In this document: positions 15,265 to 21,816 of the stretch, piece by piece
Layout: the number at the start of each line of letters is the position of its first letter
Position numbering within the stretch: position 1 is the first letter of the stretch
NCBI GenBank assembly: GCA_030550695.1
Contig: JAUQOX010000004.1
Location: 1-32,296, forward strand
DNA: 32,296 nt
Source of the DNA: Gemmatimonadota bacterium
GTDB taxonomy: Bacteria > Gemmatimonadota > Gemmatimonadetes > Longimicrobiales > Gaopeijiaceae
Reading direction: 5' to 3'
Made by a program: the position numbers and the translations under genes
Notes under the pieces: generated by a model
What the model was told of the DNA's origin: nothing
What the model saw: the letters and a program-made list of their open reading frames with translations, nothing else
The model's database searches: none

Positions 15265-16020
15265 GTGGCCGTGGTGAGCACGCCGGGTGTGCTCTTGCGG
15301 GCCTATCCGTTCCGCGACACCAGCCAGGTCCTTCGCTTCTACACCCGGGATCTCGGTCTTCTGAGCGTCCTGGCAAAAGGGCGGCGGAGGCTGGAGGCCA
15401 AGGGAGCAGCGGGGAGTTCGCCCTTTGCCGAGGGGGTTCTGGTCCTGTCGTTCCGGCGGGGGAGGGAGTTGCAGACCCTTCGGGATTTCGCCCTGGAGAG
15501 GGCCCGTTTCGGGCTGGGGAGCCACCCCTTGCGCCTCTCTGGCGCCTCCGTCCTTGGGGAGCTGGCTTTGCATCAGGGGGAGGGTGAGGCCAACCCCCTG
15601 TTTTTTCGAGGTCTTTCCGAAGGTTTGGATGCCTTGGAAACGGTGGCCCTGGACCGGGTCGTCCCCGAGGTCCTCGCTCGCCTGTGGAGTCTGGTGCGCC
15701 TGCTGGGGTACCGGCCTGTGCTGGACCGATGCGTCCGTTGCGGTCGGCCGCCGGCCATGGGCGAGACAGTTCGCTTCGATGTTGCGGAAGGCGGAATCTC
15801 CTGCCATTCCTGCTCAGGTTCGGCCCAGGGGCCTCGACTGGGTCCGGTGGCCAGGGAGCAGCTTGGGGCCCTCGTGGAAGGTGTCGCACCCACGGCCCTC
15901 CTGGGGGGGCGGGCCCATCTCCGCCTTGCGGGGGAGTTTGTGGCCTTTCACCTGGGGGGTGGCTTGCCGCTCCGTTCCCTGGGTGTCCTCCGGGGTCTCC
16001 TGCCCGAAGATCACCCCTGA
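15265..16020 (+). CDS. recO: DNA repair protein RecO
   Basis: Loads RecA on SSB-coated DNA with RecR (RecFOR pathway) and anneals complementary strands. The 251-residue protein has an N-terminal OB-fold (STPGVLLRAYPFRDTSQVLRF; AKGRRR), a helical middle, and a C4 zinc-finger region DRCVRCGRP...SCHSC near residues 155-185. The start is most likely GTG 15265 with GGTGAGGG about nine bases upstream (15250-15257); GTG 15271 and 15274 are in-frame alternatives. The same frame is open far upstream, but that portion is a shadow of the preceding gene. RecO and the AddAB-like nuclease further along suggest both recombinational repair routes are present. Confidence 0.9.
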   Translation: MAVVSTPGVLLRAYPFRDTSQVLRFYTRDLGLLSVLAKGRRRLEAKGAAGSSPFAEGVLVLSFRRGRELQTLRDFALERARFGLGSHPLRLSGASVLGELALHQGEGEANPLFFRGLSEGLDALETVALDRVVPEVLARLWSLVRLLGYRPVLDRCVRCGRPPAMGETVRFDVAEGGISCHSCSGSAQGPRLGPVAREQLGALVEGVAPTALLGGRAHLRLAGEFVAFHLGGGLPLRSLGVLRGLLPEDHP

Positions 16021-16022
16021 GC

Positions 16023-16067
16023 CGGCGAGGCGGGGAGGCTTAGGGTCCGCGCTTTTCTCCCTCGCCG
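16023..16067. repeat. Inverted repeat in the recO-selB gap
   Basis: CGGCGAGG at 16023-16030 and its exact complement CCTCGCCG at 16060-16067 can form an 8-bp stem with a 29-base loop, inside the 68-base gap before selB. No T-run follows, so it is not a canonical terminator. It could shape the selB leader, or be chance in GC-rich DNA. Confidence 0.25.
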
Positions 16068-16088
16068 AGGACGCCCTCTTCTGTCCGT

Positions 16089-18017
16089 ATGCGTAGGCTC
16101 ATCCTGGGTACTGCTGGTCATATCGACCATGGGAAGACGGCCCTGGTGAAAGCCCTCACCGGGGTCGACACGGACCGCCTGAAGGAAGAAAAGGAGAGGG
16201 GAATCACCATCGACCTGGGATTTGCCGAGTTCGCTCCCAGCCCCGACCTCCGCTTCGGGGTTGTGGATGTGCCGGGCCACGAGGCCTTCATCAGGAACAT
16301 GCTGGCGGGGGCCACCGGCGTGGACGTGGTTCTTTTGGTGGTGGCCGCCGACGAGGGGATCATGCCCCAGACCCGGGAGCATTTGGCCATCGTGGAACTT
16401 CTGGGGGTGCCTCGGCTGGTGGTGGCCCTGACCAAGGCCGACCTGGTGGATGGGGATTGGCTGGAGCTGGTGGAAGAGGAGGTCCGGGGGCTCTTGAAGG
16501 GTACCCCCTACAGGGGCGCGCCCGCGATTCCCGTCTCGGCCCGTACGGGTAAGGGTATGGGCGTCCTCACCGAGACCCTGGTTCGGGTGGGACGGGAGGC
16601 GGAGGAGCGGAAGGCTGAGGATGTGGCCCGGCTCCCCATGGACCGGGTCTTTACCGTGAAAGGGGCTGGCACGGTGGTCACCGGGACCCTTTGGTCGGGC
16701 ACCCTCCGGACCGGCGAGGAAGTCCAGGTGTTGCCGGGGGGCGGAAGGGGAAAGGTCCGGACCCTCCAGATCCACGGGCAGGCGGTCTCCGAAGCCCGGG
16801 CAGGGAGCCGGGTGGCGGTGGGCGTATCCGGCAAGGAGGTGGAGCACGACCGCCTGGAACGGGGACAGACCCTCGTTACAGGAGAGGGCTGGGAGATCTC
16901 GCGGATGCTCACGGCCAGGGTGCGGATCTTGCCGGATGCCCGTCGGGAAATGGCCCAGGGAGAGCGGCTGCGCCTCCACCTGGGTACCGCCGAGGTGATG
17001 GCCAGGGCTGTGCTCCTGGAGGATGAGGTTCTCCCGCCCGGGTCCGTCGGCTGGGTCCAGTTGCGGCTGGAAGAGCCGTTGCTGGCTCGGGCGGGGGACC
17101 GCTTCGTCCTGAGATCCTACTCCCCGGTGACCACGGTGGGGGGAGGCGAGGTGGCCGAGGTGCTGCCTGCCAAGCGCAGACGCCTGGAGGGGGGCGAAGG
17201 GGGGAAGCTGGCAGCTTTGCTGGGAGCGGACTCCCAGGGCAGGCTCGAGGCTTTGGTCGACCTGGCGGGGTGGAGGGGGGTAGCCCGCAGCGCTCTCCCC
17301 CACCGGACGGGTCTCTCGCCCCACCAGGGGGAGGAGGCCGTGGAAGGCCTCTTGAAGCGGGGTCGGGTGGTGGACTTGGGGGGTGTGTTGTTTCCCGTGG
17401 CTGTTTGGGACGCAGCCCGCACAAGGGTGCGGGACTCCCTGGAGGAATACCACCGCCGGCACCCTCTGCGGTCCGGGCAACCTTTGGAGGAACTGAGGGC
17501 GGTGCTGCCGGGGCCCTACGGGCCGGTCCTGGCGGAGGCGGCCATCCGTTCCTGGGTGAGCTCGGGGGAGATCCAGGTACAACGGGGACGGGCGGCCCTG
17601 CAGGGTTTCCGTCCGACGCCGACGCCCCGCCAGGAGGTGATTCTGGCGGAGTTGCGCGAGGCCCTCCGTCGGGGCGGCGCAGCTCCTCCTGCCCTGAGGG
17701 AATTGGCGGCTTCACACCCGGAGGTGGCTCCGGACGAGCTGGAAGGACTCCTCCGTTTCCTGGAGGGAAGAGGAGAGGTCATCGGACTGGAGGATGGGCT
17801 TTTCTTCCCGAAGGAAGTGTTGGAGATGCTGGGGGCGGAGGTTGTGGCCAGACTGGGGGGGCGGTCGGGGCTCGGGCCGGCCGACTTCAAGGAGGCTATC
17901 CCGGTGAGCCGAAAACACCTGCTCCCCATCTTACGGTACTTTGACACGGTGGGGATCACCACACGGCTGGGCGAAGAGCGAAGCGTGGCTCAAGCGTTAC
18001 CGGAGGGTTGGCCTTGA
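16089..18017 (+). CDS. selB: Selenocysteine-specific elongation factor SelB
   Basis: GTPase that delivers selenocysteyl-tRNA to the ribosome at UGA codons marked by a SECIS hairpin. In the 642-residue protein the G1 motif is GTAGHIDHGKT at 7-17, G2 is RGITID at 37-42, G3 DVPGHE at 60-65, and G4 is TKAD at 115-118 (SelB uses TKxD where EF-Tu uses NKxD). Beta-barrel domains follow (RVFTVKGAGTVVTGTLWSG). The C-terminal third carries the winged-helix repeats that bind SECIS RNA, ending FKEAIPVSRKHLLPILRYFD, a SelB hallmark. ATG 16089 is the expected start, with no strong ribosome-binding site. selA, selC and selD are not in the window, so the organism should encode them elsewhere. Confidence 0.95.
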   Translation: MRRLILGTAGHIDHGKTALVKALTGVDTDRLKEEKERGITIDLGFAEFAPSPDLRFGVVDVPGHEAFIRNMLAGATGVDVVLLVVAADEGIMPQTREHLAIVELLGVPRLVVALTKADLVDGDWLELVEEEVRGLLKGTPYRGAPAIPVSARTGKGMGVLTETLVRVGREAEERKAEDVARLPMDRVFTVKGAGTVVTGTLWSGTLRTGEEVQVLPGGGRGKVRTLQIHGQAVSEARAGSRVAVGVSGKEVEHDRLERGQTLVTGEGWEISRMLTARVRILPDARREMAQGERLRLHLGTAEVMARAVLLEDEVLPPGSVGWVQLRLEEPLLARAGDRFVLRSYSPVTTVGGGEVAEVLPAKRRRLEGGEGGKLAALLGADSQGRLEALVDLAGWRGVARSALPHRTGLSPHQGEEAVEGLLKRGRVVDLGGVLFPVAVWDAARTRVRDSLEEYHRRHPLRSGQPLEELRAVLPGPYGPVLAEAAIRSWVSSGEIQVQRGRAALQGFRPTPTPRQEVILAELREALRRGGAAPPALRELAASHPEVAPDELEGLLRFLEGRGEVIGLEDGLFFPKEVLEMLGAEVVARLGGRSGLGPADFKEAIPVSRKHLLPILRYFDTVGITTRLGEERSVAQALPEGWP

Positions 18018-18032
18018 TCCACGACGTTTTTC

Positions 18033-18061
18033 TTGACCGTCCTCCCTCCGGGCCGTAGAAT
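18033..18061 (+). promoter_or_regulatory. Putative sigma70-type promoter of the sorting-domain gene
   Basis: TTGACC (18033-18038) and TAGAAT (18056-18061) match the -35 and -10 consensus in five of six positions each, with an ideal 17-base spacer. Transcription would start near 18068, giving an untranslated leader of about 85 bases before the ATG at 18153. It lies just after the selB stop, which separates the downstream gene from the long upstream operon. Confidence 0.65.
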
Positions 18062-18125
18062 GGGGAGAGGGAAGCGGCTGGCTGGAACCCTTCTCGTGTC
18101 GGAGGTCTATCGGTCTACGGCTACA

Positions 18126-18142
18126 GCACAGGAGTTCTGTGC
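18126..18142 (+). promoter_or_regulatory. Leader hairpin next to the ribosome-binding site
   Basis: GCACAG (18126-18131) and CTGTGC (18137-18142) form a perfect 6-bp stem with a five-base loop GAGTT. It abuts the GGAGG ribosome-binding site at 18143-18147 of the gene starting at 18153. Such a 5' hairpin could stabilise the message or tune initiation; no ligand-binding architecture is visible. Confidence 0.4.
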
Positions 18143-18152
18143 GGAGGTGTGA

Positions 18153-18593
18153 ATGAGACGCGCCGTGAGCGTTCTCTTCGTCCTCCTCTCCATCGTCGGT
18201 TTCGCGTCCTCCCTCCGGGCTCAGGGAGCCGGGCCGACCGGAAAGCAGGATCCCGGGTTCGTCCTGGAGCAAAACTACCCCAACCCCTTCAATCCCGAGA
18301 CGAAGATCCCCTTCGTCTTGAGCGAAGCCCTGTTCCGGGATGGGAGGCCCGCGGTGGTCTCCATCCGCATCTACAACGTCCTTCAGCAGCTTGTGGCTTC
18401 TCCCACAGCCTTGAACCACCCTGCCGGTGAGGGTGTGCAGGTATTGGACCTGGAGTATCCGGCGCCGGGAAGGTACGAGGCCTACTGGGACGGGAGGGAC
18501 ACTGCGGGAAGGCAGGTGGCGTCGGGCGTGTATTTCGTACAACTGGTGGTGAACGGCAGGACCCAAGTCCGCAAGATGTTCGTCACCAAGTAG
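18153..18593 (+). CDS. Small exported protein made of a FlgD/T9SS-like C-terminal domain
   Basis: The 146-residue protein has a clear signal peptide (RRAVSVLFVLLSIVGFASS, likely cleavage after Ala23). A single FlgD-Ig-like beta-sandwich follows, of the kind usually found at the very C terminus of large secreted proteins in FCB bacteria. The entry motif GFVLEQNYPNPFNPETKI lies at 35-52, and the end motif YWDGRDTAGRQVASGVYF at 111-128 is followed by RKMFVTK. In type IX secretion such domains direct cargo across the outer membrane. Here there is no cargo domain; the protein is almost only the signal. It has its own promoter and a strong GGAGG site. Function is not known: possibilities include a structural or adaptor role, a decoy or competitor, or a remnant of a larger gene, though no decay is visible. 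Confidence 0.85.
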   Translation: MRRAVSVLFVLLSIVGFASSLRAQGAGPTGKQDPGFVLEQNYPNPFNPETKIPFVLSEALFRDGRPAVVSIRIYNVLQQLVASPTALNHPAGEGVQVLDLEYPAPGRYEAYWDGRDTAGRQVASGVYFVQLVVNGRTQVRKMFVTK

Positions 18594-18712
18594 AGTCGCC
18601 CCGGAAAAGGGTTGCCCGGTCGAGGGGCTTGGGAAGGGGGAAGGGGGCTTTCGTGTGGCGGCCCACGGCGGCGGGTCGGGGCCGGCCCGGAGGGCATCTT
18701 CGCGGAGGGGCT

Positions 18713-19066
18713 TCAGGGAAGGACGTAGATGAACCTTCCGCAGTTCTCGCAAGTTTGAACAGTCTCGTTGGCCGATTCCACTCTGGAAGTCGGAATGGCC
18801 ATGAAGCACCCGTAACAGACGCCCCCGATCACGGGCACCACCATGCGGCGAAGGTGGGGAAGCCCCCGCTCCCACCGGGCTCGGATGGGGGCGTCCAGTT
18901 GTTCCTGGAGCTCGCGGATCTTCTCGTCCAGCGCCTCGAGGGCGGCCCGGAGTTCGACGTGGAACTCGTCGGTCTCCAAACGATCGAGACCGGGTTCGTC
19001 CGTGAGGGCCGCTCGCTGGAGGCGAAGATCTTGCATTTCCAGGAGGATGGTGAGTTGAGGATGCAT
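18713..19066 (-). CDS. C4-type zinc-ribbon coiled-coil protein
   Basis: Short relative (117 residues) of the C4-type zinc-ribbon family (DUF164/CdsZ-like), whose usual members have about 230 residues. An N-terminal helical, coiled-coil-like part (LEMQDLRLQRAAL, then LRAALEALDEKIRELQEQLD at 39-58) precedes a ribbon with Cys84 and Cys87 (GGVCYGCFMAIP) and Cys106 and Cys109 (CENCGRFIYVLP). This ending is characteristic of the family. The molecular role is not established; relatives are suggested to bind nucleic acid or act as scaffolds. It begins 15 bases after the PtsN-like gene and so is the second gene of a two-gene minus-strand operon. The coiled coil is about half the usual length. Confidence 0.8.
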   Translation of the reverse strand: MHPQLTILLEMQDLRLQRAALTDEPGLDRLETDEFHVELRAALEALDEKIRELQEQLDAPIRARWERGLPHLRRMVVPVIGGVCYGCFMAIPTSRVESANETVQTCENCGRFIYVLP

Positions 19067-19081
19067 TCCCGCCTCCCGCGT

Positions 19082-19534
19082 TCAGGGAGCCTTTTCCTCC
19101 AACAGGGCAAGGAACTCTTCCGGTGTTTCGATGGCTTGGAGGCGAGCCGGGACCTCGGGGTCCTTCGCAAACTGGGCAATCTTCCCCAAGACCGGCAGGT
19201 ACTGGTTGGAAACCTCCAAGGGCGGCGCCACGATGAGGAAGAAGTGGTAGACGGGGCTGTCGTCGATGGCCTTGAAATCCACTCCCCCTCGTTTGCGGCC
19301 GAAGGCCAGGCGCAGGCGGTTGACTACCAAAGACCGACAGTGGGGGATGGCGATCCCCCTCCCGATCCCGGTCGACCCAAGGTTCTCGCGGCGCTTGAGG
19401 GTCTTGAAGAGAATCGCCTCGGACTTCTCGTCCATCTTGAGGAGGCCGATGAGTTCCTTAAGTACCTCGTCCTTGGTATTCGCCTGTATGTCCAGGTTCA
19501 CCACATCCGGCGTGAACAACTCTCTCAGTCTCAT
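19082..19534 (-). CDS. ptsN: PtsN-like EIIA domain protein
   Basis: PTS EIIA type 2 fold of the nitrogen-PTS/fructose group, normally a regulatory phosphate acceptor rather than part of a permease. In the 150-residue protein the phospho-acceptor is His65 in GRGIAIPHCRSLVV, with the preceding ENLGSTGIG turn, both diagnostic. The frame stays open upstream, but the ATG at 19534 is preceded by GGAGGAG (complement of 19541-19547) and starts the fold at MRLRELFTP. No EIIB/EIIC of the fructose type is nearby, which favours a regulatory role fed by the HPr/EI encoded at 8828-10916. The gene symbol is by similarity; function in this organism is not shown. Confidence 0.88.
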   Translation of the reverse strand: MRLRELFTPDVVNLDIQANTKDEVLKELIGLLKMDEKSEAILFKTLKRRENLGSTGIGRGIAIPHCRSLVVNRLRLAFGRKRGGVDFKAIDDSPVYHFFLIVAPPLEVSNQYLPVLGKIAQFAKDPEVPARLQAIETPEEFLALLEEKAP

Positions 19535-19698
19535 TCCTGTCTCCTCCACGGAGGGGTCAGCGAAGGTCCGGCGTCCAAAGCCCGGGAAGGTATCCTTGGA
19601 AACCTTCAAACCCTTACATGGTACAAGGGTGCGCCGCGGTTTTCCAGAAGGGGGGACTCCGAACCGGCCCAGATGAACAGGGAGGGACGGCAGAAGGC

Positions 19699-20694
19699 AT
19701 GACGGGAGGATTCTCGAAGATCCTGCAGAGTCCAAGGGTGCCTCTCTTCCTGGCCCCCCAGGCAGGGGTCTCGGAATCACCCTTCCGCCGCCTCTGCCGG
19801 GAGTTCGGGGCCGATGTGGTGGTGACGGAGTTTGTGAGTGCCGACGGCCTGGTGAGGGGTAGTGCCCGCACCCACGGATACCTTCGCTTTGATGACGAGG
19901 AGCGGCCCATCGGGGTCCAAATCTTCGGGGCGGACCCCGTCATGATGGCCGAGGCTGCGGCTCAGATCACCGAACTGTATCAGCCCGATTTCATCGACAT
20001 CAATTTCGGTTGCCCCGTCAAGAAAGTGGTGCGCAGGAACGGGGGATCGGGCTGCCTCCGGGACCTTTCGTTGGTGTATTCGGTGGTCAGGGCGGTGGTA
20101 GGGGCTACCCCCCTTCCCGTGACGGTGAAAACCCGGAGTGGTTACGACGAGGCCTCCCGAGATCCGGTGGCCATCGGCAAGACCATTCAGGACGCCGGAG
20201 CGGTGATGGTGACCCTCCACCCCCGAACCCGGGCCGACATGTACGGCGGGAAGGCGCGCTGGGAGGAGATCCGGGCGTTGGTGGAAGCCCTGGAGATCCC
20301 GGTGGTGGGAAACGGAGATATCCGCACGGGAGCCGATGCCCTGCGGATGAAGCAGGAGACGGGCTGCCACGGGATCATGATCGCCCGCGGGGCCCATGGG
20401 GCGCCTTGGATCTTTCGTCAGGCCCGGGCGGCCTTGGACGGGGAGCCCATTCCCCCGGAGCCGGACGTGGAGGAGAGGTTTCGTATCTGCCTACGGCACG
20501 CCAGGAACGCCATCGCTTTCGGGGGTGACCCTCGGCGCGCCGCCGTGGAGTTCCGCAAACACCTGGGCTGGTACACCAAGGGGCTCCCCGAGGGGAACCG
20601 TCTGCGGCAGGAGCTGTTCCGGGTGACCAGCCTGGAGGAGATGGAGACCCTGCTGGAAGGGTATCTGGCCCGACAGAGCGCCGGCGTGCGGTAA
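19699..20694 (+). CDS. dusB: tRNA-dihydrouridine synthase, DusB type
   Basis: FMN-dependent reductase that converts specific tRNA D-loop uridines to dihydrouridine. The 331-residue protein from ATG 19699 is a TIM barrel beginning VPLFLAPQAGVSESPFR. The catalytic Cys105 is in DINFGCPVKKVVRRNGGSG, with tRNA/FMN loops LHPRTRADMYGGKARW, VVGNGDIRTG and IARGAHGAPWIF. The ORF is open to 19618; the upstream extension is not family-like, so 19699 is preferred, although the purine-rich GGAGGG at 19681-19686 is somewhat far. It diverges from ptsN across 164 bases. FMN demand by this enzyme is served by the riboflavin genes at the left of the window, but no direct link is implied. Confidence 0.93.
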   Translation: MTGGFSKILQSPRVPLFLAPQAGVSESPFRRLCREFGADVVVTEFVSADGLVRGSARTHGYLRFDDEERPIGVQIFGADPVMMAEAAAQITELYQPDFIDINFGCPVKKVVRRNGGSGCLRDLSLVYSVVRAVVGATPLPVTVKTRSGYDEASRDPVAIGKTIQDAGAVMVTLHPRTRADMYGGKARWEEIRALVEALEIPVVGNGDIRTGADALRMKQETGCHGIMIARGAHGAPWIFRQARAALDGEPIPPEPDVEERFRICLRHARNAIAFGGDPRRAAVEFRKHLGWYTKGLPEGNRLRQELFRVTSLEEMETLLEGYLARQSAGVR

Positions 20695-20721
20695 GGCTGG
20701 AGCCGTAGCGGCCTTCGAAGC

Positions 20722-20729
20722 TATATTAT
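20722..20729 (+). promoter_or_regulatory. AT-rich -10-like box upstream of ssrA
   Basis: TATATTAT in otherwise GC-rich DNA lies about 60 bases before the mature tmRNA 5' end, consistent with a promoter plus a 5' leader removed by processing. No convincing -35 is seen 16-18 bases upstream, so the call is tentative. Confidence 0.35.
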
Positions 20730-20786
20730 GGTTCACAGCGGACATCATCCCGCGCGACAGCTTCGCCGGGACAGTTCGGTGAGAAA

Positions 20787-21138
20787 GGGGGCGTAACGGT
20801 TTCGACACGTCTGGGGAATCTGGAGTAGCGTGCCGGGGGTCCCGGGTGCCCCGTGAACAAACCTGGGGAAATACAACTGCCAACTCTCAGCTGGCACTGG
20901 CCGCGTAACGAAACGTCGGCCCGCCTTTTGACTCGCCCGCCCGATGCGGGTCTCAAGGCGTCGCTTCTTCGGGCTGGTTCTCCTGGGGTGCCGTCCCCCG
21001 GGGAGCGAGACGGATGACGGCTGGTCCCCGGTCCGGCAGCTCACCAGTCGGCCGGGGGCGAGAACCGGTGGTGAGCTACGCACGTAGAAGCTCCTGAGGA
21101 TCCATTCGTGGACGCGGGTTCGACTCCCGCCGCCTCCA
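20787..21138 (+). ncRNA. ssrA: Transfer-messenger RNA (tmRNA)
   Basis: Rescues ribosomes stalled on broken messages by acting as tRNA-Ala and then as a short message for a degradation tag. The 5' end GGGGGCG (20787-20793), followed by the diagnostic TAACGGTTTCGACACG, pairs with CGCCTCC at 21131-21137 in a 7-bp acceptor stem with one G-U pair; the discriminator is A21138. The T arm is GCGGG TTCGACT CCCGC. The tag reading frame at 20879-20908 is GCC AAC TCT CAG CTG GCA CTG GCC GCG TAA, giving ANSQLALAA, with the expected hydrophobic LALAA tail for ClpXP-type proteases. The 3' CCA is not encoded (TGG follows), so it must be added after processing. One-piece, non-permuted form, about 352 bases. 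Confidence 0.96.
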
Positions 21139-21194
21139 TGGTGTTTTCCCACAGCCCTTGTCACTCCCCCTCCCGTCCAAGCGCCCCAGATCCT

Positions 21195-21722
21195 TTGAGA
21201 ACGAAACCGATCATCGCGGGGACGGTGTTGCCCCTCGTCCTTGCCCTGGACTGGCTGACGAAGCGTTGGGCTCTTGAGGCGCTCTACGGAGAGTCCCGTT
21301 CCCTCTTGGGGGGGTGGATTCCCTTGAACCTGGCCTTCAATCGTGGGGCGGCTTTCGGGATCTCCCTCGGACCCGACCCCAGATGGATCTTCATCCCCCT
21401 CACCTTGGTGGCCTTGGTCGTCCTGGGACGTCTGTTCCTTCAGACGCCGTCGTCGGATCCGTTCCGGCTCACCTCCGTCGCCCTGGTGTTCTCCGGTGCC
21501 CTGGGAAACCTCATCGACCGGGTGCGGTGGGAGCGGGGAGTGGTGGACTTCATCGGGCCCATCGACCTCGGGTTCATGGAGTGGCCCATCTTCAATGTGG
21601 CCGACATGGCCATCACCTGTGGCGCCGTCGCTCTGGCCGTGTCCTTCTGGACCGAAGATCGACGGAAACCCGGGGGCGGTGGGGAGGGTGTCGCCCCCGA
21701 CGAAACCGTCGAGTCGTCGTGA
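21195..21722 (+). CDS. lspA: Lipoprotein signal peptidase II
   Basis: Inner-membrane aspartic protease that cleaves signal peptides from prolipoproteins after lipidation. About 175 residues with four membrane segments. Catalytic Asp residues are in GNLIDRVRWERGVVDFI and FNVADMAITCGA; LDWLTKRW and NRGAAFGI are further family marks. The frame runs upstream into tmRNA (in-frame ATG at 21138 and 21108), but those codons lie in or at the edge of ssrA; TTG 21195 starts right before the first membrane helix and is the likely start. No strong ribosome-binding site is visible for it. It lies 56 bases after the tmRNA end without an obvious terminator between. Confidence 0.9.
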   Translation: MRTKPIIAGTVLPLVLALDWLTKRWALEALYGESRSLLGGWIPLNLAFNRGAAFGISLGPDPRWIFIPLTLVALVVLGRLFLQTPSSDPFRLTSVALVFSGALGNLIDRVRWERGVVDFIGPIDLGFMEWPIFNVADMAITCGAVALAVSFWTEDRRKPGGGGEGVAPDETVESS

Positions 21723-21816
21723 GCCCTCCCCGCTGTCTCCCTCCCAGGGGTAGCGACCCGGGCGAACCCCCATCGCCCTCGGTGTCCCCCGCAATAGCGG
21801 ACGGTTGTTGGCGATC

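Noticed and set aside
16011..17582. Minus-strand ORF of 523 codons opposite selB
   Set aside because: Shadow ORF; composition is low-complexity (Pro, His, Gln, Gly rich) and the selB frame is intact.
18018..18152. tRNA-Sec or a SECIS element after selB
   Set aside because: No cloverleaf with long variable arm; the only clear hairpin is six base pairs next to a ribosome-binding site.
18594..18712. Terminator between the converging sorting-domain and zinc-ribbon genes
   Set aside because: GCCC (18614-18617) and GGGC (18625-18628) form only a 4-bp stem; for the minus strand a short T-run follows, but the signal is too weak to call.
19535..19698. Promoters in the ptsN/dusB divergent gap
   Set aside because: TTGGAA and TTGTAC hexamers occur, but neither has a fitting -10 at 16-18 bases.
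21108..21194. Upstream start for lspA at ATG 21108 or 21138
   Set aside because: These codons lie in or at the edge of the tmRNA T arm/acceptor stem, and the extra residues are not family-like.
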